64,000 nucleotides of DNA from Phanerodontia chrysosporium (GCA_001910725.1 MJGA01000007.1:1426001-1490000); one strand, 5' to 3'. Positions 23,418 through 35,492 are shown, counted from the stretch's first letter. A program made the numbers and translations. Notes: generated by a model not told the origin, from the letters alone.

Positions 23418-24539
23418 ATGAGCGACTCCGACACCGACCCCGGCTTTGCCGCCCTCCCGCTGCGTGTGCGGCAGCGCATCGACCGCGCGTTTGATCGGTA
23501 CGCGACGCATCGCTCGACCACTGGCGAGCCCGCCGCGAAGAGGCGCAGGCTCGACTCCCAGTCTGCCACGCCTGGTGGCTTCATCGCGGGCGACACCGCT
23601 CAAGCGGGAGGTTTCGTCAACGACTTTGGCGGTGGTGGCTTCTTGCCAGAGGACGGGGTGCCGCGGGCGGGTTCCTCCCCGAGTCGCCTCGCGCTGACGA
23701 CGCCCACGGCCACGACGCTACCGGCGCGGCGGACGCAGACGTGATCCCGTTCAACATGATCCCCTCCGCGCTGCAGGCCCTCGACCTGCAGCCGGACGAC
23801 GAAGACGTGCTGTCCGTCCTCCGAAATGCTGCGACAGGCTGGGAGAACAAGGGCGCCGCGCTGGAGGACGACGCGCACCTACGCGTGCGCCGCAAAGACT
23901 GGCGCGCCGTGTGCGCTGCACTGCTCGATGTCGGCGGCTCTGCGGACGAGGACGAGGATGTGGACGAGGACGACGCGATGGAAGGCGGGATGGACGACGA
24001 ACCCGCGGACCTCAGCGAGCCGTCCGGGGACGAGTACGTCGCAAGCGAGGACGAGGACGGAGACGAAGACGACGCGATGGACGACGACGACGACGATGGC
24101 GAGTACCAGGCCGGCGGGTTTGTCCGCTCGAAAAGCTCCCGTAAGGCCACGGGGAAAACGCGGAAAGGGCGTGGCGCATCGTCGTCGTTGTCTCCTGTGG
24201 CTAGCGACGAAGAAGACATCGAGGGCCGTCCCAAACGCGTGACGGCACGGCAGAAAGCTGAGGCGCGGCGAGCGTTCGCGATGTTCTTCCCAGATGTACC
24301 GGATACAGAGCTTGACAAGCAGCGGCTCATGATCAAGGACATCACCCGCATGGCGTCCTTAATCAGCCTCAAGTTGACCGCCGAGGAGGTGAGCTCCACG
24401 GATGATTGCTGGCGAGAGCACCTATGTTGAATGCGGCTGCCAGATTGTGCAGATGCTCAGCGCTTTCTCGACACAGCCAGATAAGTCAATGAGCTTGGCC
24501 GACTTTGAGCAGATGATGGTCACCGCAAAGCTCGCCTAA
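23418..24539 (+). CDS. Acidic protein with C-terminal EF-hand/centrin-like segment
   Basis: The start at 23418 (MSDSDTDPGFAALPLRVRQRIDRAF) is followed by repeated GGF motifs (GGFIAGD, AGGFVND, GGGGFLPED, AGGFLPES), a central predicted helical region (PSALQALDLQPDDEDVLSVL), a long Asp/Glu-rich tract, and a C-terminal domain KAEARRAFAMFFPDVPD...ITRMASLISLKLTAEE. After a 55-base intron (24389-24443) comes IVQMLSAFSTQPDKSMSLADFEQMMVTAKLA. The last part has the cadence of a degenerate EF-hand pair, but no canonical calcium loop is intact, so the role is unknown. One frame break near 23655 is repaired by one G in a GGGG run, which restores the fourth GGF repeat. Confidence 0.7.
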
Positions 24540-24813
24540 AGTTTTTGCATCCTCGGTATGTTCGGTAGCGTGGCAATTCATAAATCTGATAAAGACATAG
24601 ATGGATACATGCGCCTGTATACATGACATACAAGGTGTACGTGACATACCCGCAAATTATAAATGGGTCTAGTGCTACAAGTAATGCAAAGTGGTCAAAA
24701 TGCTATCGATACATCTCCAGATCGACCCAACGCTCGCTGTCAAATGACCCAGCCATCAATGAAACCGTATATCGCAGAACACCAAAGCGGATGCGGGCTG
24801 CACCGCCCCTATC

Positions 24814-24823
24814 TTTTTTTTTT
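24814..24823 (+). repeat. Poly-T tract (T10)
   Basis: A homopolymer run immediately downstream of the stop of the minus-strand hypothetical gene, in its 3' flank. Confidence 0.8.
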
Positions 24824-24834
24824 CTCTTCCTCCT

Positions 24835-25376
24835 TCACCGCCCGCGCACCTCCGTCATCTGGCAAAACAGTCGCTCGTACCTGTCCTGCATACGCGTGCT
24901 GAGCTCGACGAACTCGGCGTACGCCTGCGGCGGGAGCTCGAGTACGCCCGCGCTCGCGGCAGAGGCGGCGGCGGCGGCGGACGGTGGGCAGATGCCGTCG
25001 CCCGCGGGGAAGACGCTGAGGACGTCGCGCGGGGCGATGCGCGCCTCGGGGACCGCCGCGCGCAGGAAGACACGGGGGCCGAGCGGCGTGTACGTGTGCA
25101 CGTCGAGCCACGCGTCGCGCGCGGTGTGTGTGCGTGCGGCTGGTGCGGAGGGTCAGCGACGCCGCGGGAGAAAAAGCCGGGAGTGGGAGGCGCACCGTGC
25201 ACGAGCGTCACGCGGCGCTGCACGAGCGCGACGGCGACGCAGCCTTGTTCCATCAGGGGCATGGGTGTATCGGTGCAGGCGAGGCGGTGCGGGCCGGGCA
25301 GAGGTCGTGCAGTGTGCGGGCGAGCGGTGGGTACCGCCGCGGGCCCGTGCAGCGTTATATCCTGCGCCGCCGACAT
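24835..25376 (-). CDS. Small hypothetical protein, two exons
   Basis: ATG at 25376 (MSAAQDITLHGPAAVPTARP) and a GTGCGC...CACCAG intron join TLVHG to AARTHTARDAWLDVHTYTP, followed by an Ala-rich stretch and a C-terminal helix QAYAEFVELSTRMQDRYERLF, ending at 24835. About 160 residues. The final helix is convincingly protein-like. Composition elsewhere follows the high local GC, so the N-terminal exon is less certain. No family recognised. Confidence 0.5.
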
Positions 25377-28307
25377 TGTCGTTGGATATGGTGCTCATGG
25401 CTCTGCGCGCCTCGGCCCCGGCGTCGACGCATATTCCCCTCGCCGCGCCTGGCGGACGGGCACCACAAGTGCATGGACGAAACGGAGACAAAGTGCTCGG
25501 CCGCACGCGCCCCTGGAGTTCTTTCGAGAAGGCCCCCGATGCCTGCGTTGGGAACAAAAGCGTCGAGGGCACAAGCAGACGGCCGCATTTGGACGTGCGC
25601 GTGCCTCGCCGAATATGGCAGGTGTTCAAGGTTGGTGCACTTTTGTTTGTCGGGGCGCCCGTGGCAATGCGGGGACCTCGCCCGGAGGGCCTTCTTGTTG
25701 TGTGCTATGCCTCCCTGGGTATATGTTCCTTGCGTCGGAATCAACTACTCTGGCGGTGCGATAGCAGACCGGGCGGTTTCGTAATGTTATGGAGAGCTTT
25801 GTCCAGAGCGTGCACGGCTATATTGACGTGCCGTGCAATTCAAAGCGGCGGAAGGTGTAGTACCGCAGCTTTGCGTTCCATATACGGCTAAAGGCATACC
25901 ATTTTGCGTGTGTGGCCTTCTATCCGCGCAGCCTGCCTGACAAGCTCAGCGAGAGCGGGCATTTACAATTGTGGGCGAGGGCTGCCGCAGGGTGTGATAT
26001 GAAAACGACCGGGCTGCGGCTGATGGGGGCAGACATCGCTTGTACGGCTTGGGCGATAGTCATCGGCCTCGTGAGCTGCGTACGGTATGTGGGGGATGGC
26101 CGGTGGGATCGAGGCCTCGCGGGGTCGAGGCTCGCGAGCGGCCCCTCGTCAGCATCGACTCACTCTGGACCACAGAATCCACACCAGCCACCGCCAACTG
26201 CGGAGCTGCCCGCTCCGCCCGTTCATATACTGTATCAGAGTGTATCAGCCCTGGGCAACCAGAGCCCAGGACCGCCGTAGCGCGGAAGTGCGCCGTGCTC
26301 GCCTGTCCAGCCATATGATAAAATCATGGCCGCTGCCGCGCCCCCATGCCACTCGGCGGTGCGGCACAAACGGCGCGTCCTACCCTCCTGGAAGCCGCAG
26401 AACTCTGGATCGGACTATGCTGCGTGCGACCCTAGTGGCTGGCGCCAACGGGCCTCGAGGATGCATACGCGCCCGGTGATCAACAGCAGATGCACGCAGC
26501 GGCGCAGGGAGGGTCTTCTGCGCGGCAGGCCCCGCGGGGAAGGTGTGCCCTTCGCCAGATGGCCCAACTCGAGGCCCACCGTTGATGAGCCACTCCGCCT
26601 GCGCGGCCGCGCCGCGGACGTCGCGTCCTCATTCCCTCGCTCCGCTCCCACGCGCGTCGCGCACGGATGCGGACGCCTCTGCCCTCGAGGCGGCAGCCCG
26701 CGTGCTGGGGCGGCGCGGGGCTGTCCCTGCACCCAACGGCATGCCCACGGTCCCGCAACAGCCTCGCCTGTCAGCACATACCAAACAGAAAAGAAACACA
26801 AAAGACAACGAAAAGACACGGGAGGCACGCACGCCATTGCCAAAGACGTGCCCCTCGCAGCTTCGAGGAGCTTCGTCGCGCCTTCCGCCGCGAGCCCCCG
26901 CTCGTGCGCACCCGAGCCCGCGTCTCCGTTCGACGCGCGCAGCCCCCTGCCATGTCCGCTGCCGCTGCGCTGACGGCTTCCCCGCCGGTGCGTTTGCGAA
27001 TTCGGCAGGCCCAGCAGCGCGCCCCGTGCGTCCATAGCGTGCATGCGTGGCCCGATGGAGGGGACAAGGCACGCGCGGGAACGCGGGCGATCAGCGACAC
27101 GCGATGCGAGTGGCACATACTCCAGAAATCCGCACGGGGACGACGGGACGGGGGCGGCATGGCTGAACGCAAATTCGCAGAGCGCGCCTCTGGCTACTCC
27201 GACGGGCAAGCTCAAGCTTCGCGCCGCCGGTGGCTGTGTACGCCGTGCAGGTCTGGCAGCCGCGCGAAAAGCAGAAAAGGCTCCGAGAAGCACGCGTCGA
27301 GTCAGCCAGGGATATTGTCCTGACTCGGCGGAGCCGTCGAGGGCGGAACGGCGCGCGGGGCCAGGGGGCTGCGCGTCCTGCCGACAATATTTCCCTTCCA
27401 GGCGCCGCCTCATGGCGAGGACAACGCAGCAGCGCACTCGGAAGATCGTCGGACGTGCGCGATATGCAGAGACGCGTTCCGTCTGGAAAATCCGCTCCCA
27501 CCTCGTAGTCGTGGCGGCGTCGTGGCGGTGTCTGCCAGTCTGGCTTTCCACGCTGTGCGCGGGCGGTGCGGCCGCCTCACGCCCACTCTCGGTCGTCATT
27601 CGGGCCATCGTGCATCACTGGCATTGTGTTACTATTACTACTACAGCCGTGTACTGACATGCGTGACAGAAACGATGGGTAGTTACGGTCCGAAGAGATA
27701 TAACGTAGGGGGACGCTGCGCGCTAAGCCAAAGGGCAACGTCGCGAGAGGCCGGAAGAGCGAGCGCGGAGTTGGGGGCGAGCACAAAGATTGAGCAGGAG
27801 TTCGTGCCAAGAAAGACGGAGAGCTACACAGAGACATGGACAGCACAGAGAAGGTGACTAAAGATGAGAGCATATCATGACAGGACCAAAGAGGGAAGGG
27901 TATCGTAACAGACAGTCAGCCAAGGGGAGATATTACACATTAAAGAAGCACACAGCGGGACAGCAGCGCAGTTCGCGCATGCACTGTCCGAGCGACAGCG
28001 GGGAAGAATGATGGACAGGACCCTGGACAAACACGAGTGCGCCAGGAGACAGCGTTTGCCATGTGCGGGCGATCAGGGCACGGGCTGGGAGGCGGCACTC
28101 GGGCAGGACGCGCGGTTTGTGTGTGGGCTGTGCGGGAAGACGCGGTCACAGGGGAGGCGGTGTAGGTGCAGATGGGAGCGTGGCTGAAGAGGGGGGACGA
28201 TTGCGGCAGCGTAGCGAGCGTGCCAGTACGAGGGAGGAACTCCATATTGTCAGATATGAACCGGGACCGATGCCTGGGAGCGGGAGGGGGCTGCGACCGT
28301 GACGCCC
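25377..28307. other. GC-rich region without a supportable gene
   Basis: Nearly 3 kb with long overlapping open frames on both strands, which is expected from its GC content. All conceptual products are Arg/Ala/Pro-rich and unlike any family, and no splice-consistent coding series was found. It could be promoter, untranslated leader or non-coding transcription upstream of the minus-strand small gene. Confidence 0.45.
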
Positions 28308-29745
28308 TCACGTCCGCGGGCGGAGCCGCAGGTGTGCCTGCCAGCTGCCCATCGAGACGTGCTGGAGCCCGACGATCTCGATGTCGTCGATGTCGATGCG
28401 CGCCACGCGGTATTTGTCCTCTGCCTCGTCCTCCATCTTCTTGTCTTTCTTCTCCTGTGCAAGCACAGCCGTTAGCAAGCACGCACGGCAGAGGCGGCGC
28501 GGGGCTGCACGTACCGCCAGGAACCGCTGCACCGTCTTCGCGACGTTCTTCGCGAGCTTGGCGCGGGTGATGGGCCCAGGAGGGCTCCGGAAGTCACGCG
28601 TGGGGATCTGACGGCTCCACGGTGTATAGCCTGGCCACTGCCATCCGGCGTCAGTAACGAATGCGATGAGCAGAGCAAAACGAGGGTACGAACGTTGATA
28701 CGGATGGACACGGAGGGCCCACGATCGCGGAACATCTGGTCATCGCGGCCGTACAGGCGAGAGAACCTGGAGTTGATGGCGTCTTGGCAGCTGATCCCCA
28801 GGCTGTCCGGGTGTTGCATGTAGAACATGATTGGGCCCTCGAGCTCAACCTCCTCGACGTACCGGCGGCGGTCGCTTTGCGTGTTCGGCCGATACCAGCG
28901 TTGCGGAACGATGTACTGCGCGCCCGGCCATCTCGAAGCGATGTCGAGCACCGTCTCGACGGGTGGGCTTTGCTGGACCGGCACGTTGTAGAGAGCGGGT
29001 GTGTGGTGAATCGTCATGGGCGACGTCGATGGGCTGGCAGCGGGGGCATGCTGGGAGACTTGGTCGGCGACGAAGCGTTACTGTGGACGCCCGAGATGTA
29101 GGAACCAGGCGAGTAAAGCCCAGTCGGCGTTGGGATCGCGAGGAGGGGGCGCGACGAGCTCTGTAATGGTGCTGGCGTCAACGGCAGAGAACCGTGTCCT
29201 GGGGTGGAAGGCGATGGCGTCCCGGTCGACGACGAATAAAGAGGGCCCATTGCAGCCAAGCTGAGCTCCGAGGGAGATCGGAGGCCAGCAGCGTTGCTCG
29301 GGCCTTGTGACATTGTGGTCAGATCGCTGGTGATGATTTGCGGCAACGGCTGACGGGGGTGGGCGGGAGAGGGAGTATGGACAGAGAATTGATCATGGAA
29401 GGGCGGGAAGGGGAACGGTAATGATGCGTAGCACGATGATTCTAGTGTAATATCCAGGCCCAAGGCGTTCGCTCCGACGTACGCTGCACCTGGGATCGAG
29501 TCTTGAGAGGCCGACGGGCTGCGCTGCGTTGTGGCGTCGGAGGTACCAAAGTTGTCGTATAGCTGCGATACAGTCTTGTCAGTCAACGTGGGAGGTGGGG
29601 GATGGGCAGTACCCACTATCCATGGGGACTCGAGGCTCGTCGTCGAGTCTGGGAAAGGCGACGCGTCCCCCGACCACGAGTCATGGGTGAACGTGTCCGC
29701 GAACGACGGACTCTCATGGTGGCGTACGTGATGGACGTGGTCCAT
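28308..29745 (-). CDS. Fungal conserved protein with WPGY...FRSPPGPITRAKLA domain
   Basis: The start at 29745 (MDHVHHVRHHESPSFADTF) opens a long Ser/Pro/Thr-rich region (SPSTPGHGSLPLTPAPLQ). The conserved part begins at YNVPVQQSPPVETVLDIASRW and EGPIMFYMQHPDSLGIS. An intron then leads to WPGYTPWSRQIPTRDF and RSPPGPITRAKLAKNVAKTV, and a last exon EDKYRVARIDIDDIEIV ends at 28308. I recall this C-terminal block as recurring in agaricomycete proteins of unknown function. The disordered N-terminus plus basic conserved block would fit a nuclear regulator, but that is inference. A frame break near 29030 is repaired by one added C, giving PPLPSPSTSPMTIHH. Confidence 0.72.
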
Positions 29746-30674
29746 GTCGTCGACGAGGCTAGATGGTAGTAGGAAGAGGGGCTTGACTGCGCGAATGAGT
29801 CAGAGGGAGAGGGGGAGGAGATGGAGGGAGGAGGACGCGACTGAGCAGCCTATAAGTACGGCGAGGCAATGCTGGGTCTGCGAGCTGACTGGCGCCGATG
29901 CCAAAACGGGGGGAATGACAGTCACGTCCCGAGGACCAGGGAGCGTTACACAACACATCTTCACGAGGTCTACAACTTTGGGCGGCATCGTCTGGCAAAC
30001 TCTAATGCCCGCAACGGCAAGCACGATCGCCATAGGCGAGCCGCACGCAGCAGCAGCCATCAGCGTTACTGCAGCCCACGTTATTAGTCGCGATAAACAT
30101 CGATGTGCGTGTCACGTACCGACAAGGGCGCACGGCGGGCACCTCCGGAGCGAGGGCGGTACCAATTCGCAAGGCAGCTTCTCGCGTGGCACCTGCTGTG
30201 CAAGGTTCCCTGTTATCAGAACTTGTTGGATGACATGCAGCTGTGTGTGCAGGAAAGACGCCGCTGGCGTGAGTCGCGAGCGATAGAGAGAAAGCTGACC
30301 GAATTGTTTTTGGGACATACCTTTAACAAGTTGACTAGACCTCGAGGCACAGAACAAGAGTGCCGGAAAGACGGCGGTGACGCGATGATTCACAGCCTCG
30401 CTATACCAAAGTGAAGCCGCCCGATGTACCACGAATGCATAATGTGAGCAGTGCAGACGTGACAGTTTGGAAAGGACGAAAGATACAGAAAGTGTCCTCG
30501 CGGAGAACAGGTCGTCGAGGGTGAACAGCTCGAGGTCAACATGATCGCGCACGTCGTCTCCGCACTGCCGTGAGGCAGCCTTTTGTGACTGTCACGCCCC
30601 GCGTCGGGCGTTCACAGTTGGCTCGCGCCCGCTCACTTGCGTTCCCACTTCGCTTTCTCTCACCCTGCAAAATC
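29746..30674. promoter_or_regulatory. Divergent upstream region, hypothetical gene and LEO1
   Basis: About 930 bases lie between two divergent start codons. No supportable gene is present. The 90 bases before LEO1 are CT-rich on the plus strand. Confidence 0.45.
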
Positions 30675-32487
30675 ATGTCGGCGGACGAAGACTTTGACGA
30701 CGTGTTTGGAAACGAGGACATCAAGACCGAAGAAGCCAACTACGACGGTCAGCAAGACCTTGACCGGGATGCGGACGCCGCCAAGGACGAGCCAATGAGC
30801 CCCCAGCACGACGCGGACATGGAGGACCTCTTTGGCGACGATAAGCCTGCTGACGAAGTTGTCCACCACCAAGGGTCCGTAATCTAAACTTTCGCGTCGT
30901 CTGCGGGTGCTCAATTCAATGCCACGACCAACAGCGCCATAACGCCAGCTTCGTCTGAACACGCGGACGGCATCTCCTCCCCCGACCGCAGGCACCGAGA
31001 AGCACTCGAGTATGCCGAAGAAGACGAACCAGAACAGGACATAGTCGAGGAGGAGGTCCTAGAGGCCAGCGCACAGATTCCCAATATTCCCGTACCACGC
31101 AGTTCGGATGGAAATGTGAGCATCCCCCTCCAGCCCAAGGACAATTAACTGTATATGGCTTCATTGGGCCTGTCAATGCCTGCTCACATTCGTCTGTCTA
31201 GCATTGGGTCATTCGCATACCCAATTTCATCAAGGTGGACTCGAAACCTTTCCACCCCGACACATACATCGGCCCAGAACAAGAGGATGAGACCGCGCAC
31301 GCCGGCGAGTCCTCCCGGGAGAAGGACATGTCGATTAAGCTCAGGGTCGAAAACACCATGCGCTGGCGTTGGATTAAGGACGAACATGGCCATGACGTGA
31401 GCTTACATCCCTTCGCGCCTATGGCTGCCCGCTAACCGGCCACGCCTGAATCCTCTCAGCAACGACAATCCAATAGCCGCATCATCAAATGGTCCGACGG
31501 CACGCTAAGCCTTAAGCTAGGCAAAGAACTGTTCGACATCACCCAGACAATCGATACCTCCGGCGCCGTGCCGCGACAAGCCATTGGTGGCAGCACTCAG
31601 TCGACGCAGCAAGCGTCGCAGGCAGCCGCAGTCGACTCCAAGGCCGCGCTAAAGGCTCAGGGTCTAACCTACCTCGTCGCGCAGCACAAGCGCGCAGAGA
31701 TCCTCCAATGCGAGGCCATGATCACCGGCACCATGTCGCTGCGCCCGACAGGCATGCAGTCGGAGACGCACCGGATGCTTGTCCGCGCAGTTGGACAGAA
31801 GCACACTAAGGTGGCTCGGCTGCGCATGGCGCCGGATCCGACGATGGACCCGGAACGCGAGAAGCTCGAGCTGCTCAAGCAGGCGTCCAAGAAGAGCCGC
31901 AAGACAAAAGGCGTTGACGACGGCTTTGGCGGCGCGCGCCGCCGGCGCACGAGCTTCCCGCGCAAGCGCTCCGGCGACGACATGTGGTCCGACGACGAGG
32001 AGGACGATGTATTTGGTGCGGCGGCTCGGAGGACGAGTACGGCGGCGGCGCGGCGGCGGGCCCGAGCGCACGCAAGGCGAAGCGACGCAAGGGCGGCGAC
32101 GGCGACGGCGAGGAGGGTGGCCGGCGCGGGCCCGGCGAGTACCAGAACGACGACTTCCTCGTCGCGGACTCCGAGGAGGACGCAGACTTTGCCGAGTCTG
32201 ACGAGGGCGAGAGCAGGCGCCGGAAGAAGCGGCGCGCCCGGGACGACGAGGAGGAAGACGACTTGGACAAGCTTGACGCCAAGATTGAGGCGGAGGAGCG
32301 GAAGCGCAGGCAGCAGGAGCGGACACAGGGTTCGGACGCCGCCGGGGGTGAGACTGAGAAAGCGGCTGCGGAGGACGCGATGGACGTGGAAAGCGAAGAG
32401 GACGAGGAAGAGTGGGGCGTCCGACGCGCAGGCGCAGGGTCACGCAGAAAGCGCGCTATAGACTTCGACGAAGAAGAAGAGGAGTAG
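30675..32487 (+). CDS. LEO1: RNA polymerase II-associated protein LEO1 (PAF1 complex)
   Basis: LEO1 is a subunit of the PAF1 elongation complex, which couples RNA polymerase II to histone modification. The start is at 30675 (MSADEDFDDVFGNED), with an acidic N-terminus. A 60-base intron (30875-30934) carries an in-frame stop if retained. The LEO1 core follows: HWVIRIPNFIKVDSKPFHP, SIKLRVENTMRWRW, RIIKWSDGTLSLKLGKELFD and TYLVAQHKRAEILQCEAMI, then a helix ending DPEREKLELLKQASKK. The C-terminus is very acidic and Lys-rich (DDEEEDDLDKLDAKIEAEE). A single frame break near 32012 is repaired by one base and rejoins DDVFG to GGSEDEYGGG. All conserved LEO1 blocks are present. Confidence 0.93.
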
Positions 32488-32596
32488 TAATCCTCCGTCT
32501 TTCGCGTTCTGCGTTGCTCTTGTTACGTTTGTATCAGATTTAGGCTAGTGGGAGCTCGTGTTTACACTGAGTGGGCAATGGGCATGTGCTCGTCAT
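32488..32596. other. Short convergent spacer LEO1 / ATXN10
   Basis: Only about 110 bases separate the LEO1 stop from the stop of the opposite-strand ataxin-10 gene, so the 3'UTRs very likely overlap. Confidence 0.6.
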
Positions 32597-35175
32597 TCAT
32601 CTCTGTACAGCGTGACCACGTCCTTGTAGCATGCCGTTATCATCCCACTCGTGCATAGGCTTAATCTCGTCTACCAGCGCCTGGTTCTCCTTATTCCCGT
32701 AAAGCAGATTTCGCAGAGCTAAGATTGCATGCTCGCGGAGGACTGTAATTCAAGGCACCCGTTAGCACCCGGATCCTATCGCCGTGGCCCGACAATGAGG
32801 GTGCAAAGAGGGCCAGAAAACCGAAGTTTGCCGCCCGGACTTTCGCACCCTCTAATCGCAATACGATTACAATCAACGGACAGCTTTGACACTCACATGG
32901 GTTGCGCTCGTCAATGACACACATGTTCATGACGACCTGTATGCCGCCGCAGACGCGGACGCGGTCCTGCACCTCCCGGCGGTCCGAAACGAGTATACCC
33001 AAGAGCCGCACAAGGTCCCGCTTGAGGTACTGGAAGCCCTTGGGGTCGGCCGTACGCGCAGAGCCGGGCCCGCCGTCCTGCGCGGGCGGCGCCCGCTGGA
33101 GCTCGCGCACGCCCTCAGGCAGTCGGTCCACGGGGACGGCACCCGGCGCGACCTTGCCCAGCGTGATACGCGGCAGGAACCGATCGAGCTCGCGGAGCGT
33201 GTCTGCGCGGGTTCACGTCAGCGACGGAACGCGTGGGGGATCAGCGCGCGGGGTCACGCACCGATGAGGCACTCCACGAAGCCCGCGCCCGCTGGCGACG
33301 CGGCGCGGCTTATCACGTCCGCGAGGCGGTCGTCGACGGATGCCCCCTGCGGTGCGCACGCGCCCGCGGGGCCCTGAGAGTTTGCGTGACTCTCCTCGGA
33401 AATCAAAGCAAGGGACGTGAGGCATTGGGTCACCAGCACGAACGCCTCGCAAACCTTCGGCAGCAGCAGATCGAGCTCCTGCAGGGCCGCCGCGCCTTCT
33501 GTCCCGGTTTCGGAGTCTTCCACTGTTGCGGTGCGTGGAGTGTCGTCTTTCCGGCGTTCCGGAGGCTGCGACGCACTAGCGTCGCTGGGTCCTAAAGAGC
33601 GGGAAATTGCGCGGCACGTGTACGAGGACAGGACGAAAAATTCGCGCGTCAGGAATACGCACAGGGCCCTGAGCTCCTCGCCATCGGGCGCTAGTCCCCG
33701 AGGCTGTGACGGCTGCAGATAGGAATCGAGAAGCTTGAGGAGGGTTGTTTGGTGCGGCGACACCACCTCTCCCGCGCTGATGATGCATTGCCGATGACCA
33801 TGGAGTGTAAAACGGAGATAGTCCGCGCGGAGGGATACGATGCCCGAGTAATTGAATAAGGCCAACATAAGGTTCTAGCGTTTAGTGTGGCTTGGAGACC
33901 GGCGAGCAGAGCACTTACACGGCAATTCGCGAGTACGCAGCAGGGATCGCACCGGCCTCTACGATCTTGGAAAAGATGTGGTACCTGTACAGTGAGAGTG
34001 AGAGAAATGGGGATTAGCATCATGTGAGAGAAAAGGGTCCGGGATCCGCGTTGGGCAACGGTGACTACCAGAGGAAAGTCAACTACGACGTAAAGTCTAC
34101 GGGTGCTTACCCAATGTCAAAGGCGGGGCTGCTGCCTGCCACTTCCTCTACTTCAAAAACGGATGCGATGCGGTCTAGCAGCGAGATGCATAGCCTAGGT
34201 CCATTAGGCGAGTTCGTCAAGAGACTCCTGCAGATAGAATGGCATGAGCTTCCATATGACGCGCCACGCCACTATGGGAGGTGACAGTATGTGACAGTGG
34301 GAAGTGAAGTTCCTTCAAATGTGAGGGATAAACACTTACGTCCTATGGTCGCTCCCGTGCAGACTATTCAGGACAAGGACAAATGCCGCAGTAGTGGTTG
34401 CCACATCTTGGACACCTAACACGCGACTATAAAGCAGTTGAGCTTAGATAGGATAGGCTGCAGGGACGGACACACAGTAATATTGATTGTTCCTCCGGAA
34501 GCGTCATGTACAATTCCCACAGACGGCGGAGCAGGTCTTCGTTGCCCGTCACTAGATTGCACAACGCCTGTGTGAGCATGCGTGTGGCGGCGAGAGCTGT
34601 GTGACGCAAAGCGTCAGTATACAGAGCTACGAAGAGAACGGAAGCTGCGTTGACATTTTTGGTCCTGCAAGACCGTGTAGGAGGTGTAGTGCCGCAGGAG
34701 TTCCCGGATAGCCGGTTCGTTCTCACTGTGAGCCAAAGAGCGGTCCGTTCAGTCGAAAGATCCTAGAGCATACGGGTGAACCACTGCTGACAAAGCTCGC
34801 TGCTGGTTGTCGGGGACGGCGGCCACGAGGTTGCGGGTGAAGCGCGCCAGGCTGACGGCCAAGGTACGCAAGAGTTCTCCGCGCACATCACCCTCTTCTT
34901 CGTCCTCGGATACCATGGCGGAATGCGCGGCAGAGACTGCCGTCCAAAGACGCCGCAGCTCACTCCATATGTCAGGCTGGGCCTGGCCGACTTCGGCTCT
35001 GCGACGGTGAGTGTACATTCGGAGGGAGAGGCACAGCTGCTCACCTCAATTCCTCGTCTACCGCGAGAAGTTTGGAATGTTCGTCGAGAAGAGACGTGAT
35101 GTTTTGAATGCTGTGCTCATCACTGAGGTCCAGCTTCGAACAAACATCACGGAGTTGCGCGTTCACAACACCCAT
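32597..35175 (-). CDS. ATXN10: Ataxin-10 domain protein
   Basis: An Armadillo-like helical repeat protein of the ataxin-10 (yeast CTR86) family. ATG at 35175 gives MGVVNAQLRDVCSKLDLSDE. Exons continue through DIWSELRRLWTAVSAAHS and RTLAVSLARFTRNLVAAVPD (34749-35018), ALCNLVTGNEDLLRRLWELY (about 34440-34620), SICRSLLTNSPNGPRLCISL (about 34100-34240) and LRFTLHGHRQCIISAGEVVS (33254-33868). The family-defining C-terminal block follows: PKGFQYLKRDLVRLLGILV, VVMNMCVIDERNP and LREHAILALRNLLYGNKENQ. In animals the protein is linked to cytokinesis and cilia; its role in fungi is poorly known. The last domain is diagnostic; exact exon edges in the middle are approximate. Confidence 0.88.
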
Positions 35176-35492
35176 TTCGTACAGAGAAGTTATTAGTTAG
35201 TCTGCAAGAATTAGCAAGAGTCTAAGAAGGCCAAAGGGCTATGTGAAAGGGCAATGAAACAGCCCCTGGAATTTTTTTACTGCAGAGCAAAGTGCACTGA
35301 AAGACTGTGCAAAGCGGCGAAGTTGGCGGTGATTGTTTGTCGAGGTCGTGGATGAAGATCAAATTCAGATCAATTCCCCGAGGCGGCGCGCGGCGCTTCA
35401 AACGACGGCGCCTAAGCCTCAGCTTGCTGCCCTTGCGACCGCCCGGCGCCGACGAACTCACAAGCTGGATACTGTACGGCTCACAGGCAACA
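35176..35492. promoter_or_regulatory. Divergent promoter region ATXN10 / VMA12
   Basis: A 317-base spacer between two divergent start codons, which must hold both promoters. An upstream in-frame extension of VMA12 to 35307 exists but is poorly protein-like. Confidence 0.5.

Noticed and set aside
24623..25891. 422-codon open frame on the plus strand
   Set aside because: It lies opposite a more protein-like minus-strand gene and its composition is low-complexity Arg/Ala/Ser; likely a GC by-product.
26415..27608. 397-codon open frame on the minus strand
   Set aside because: Arg/Ala/Pro-rich, no family resemblance, and overlapping frames of similar length exist on the other strand; explained by high GC.
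31664..32443. 259-codon frame antisense to LEO1
   Set aside because: It mirrors the acidic/Lys-rich LEO1 coding sequence and encodes a Pro/Arg-rich shadow product.
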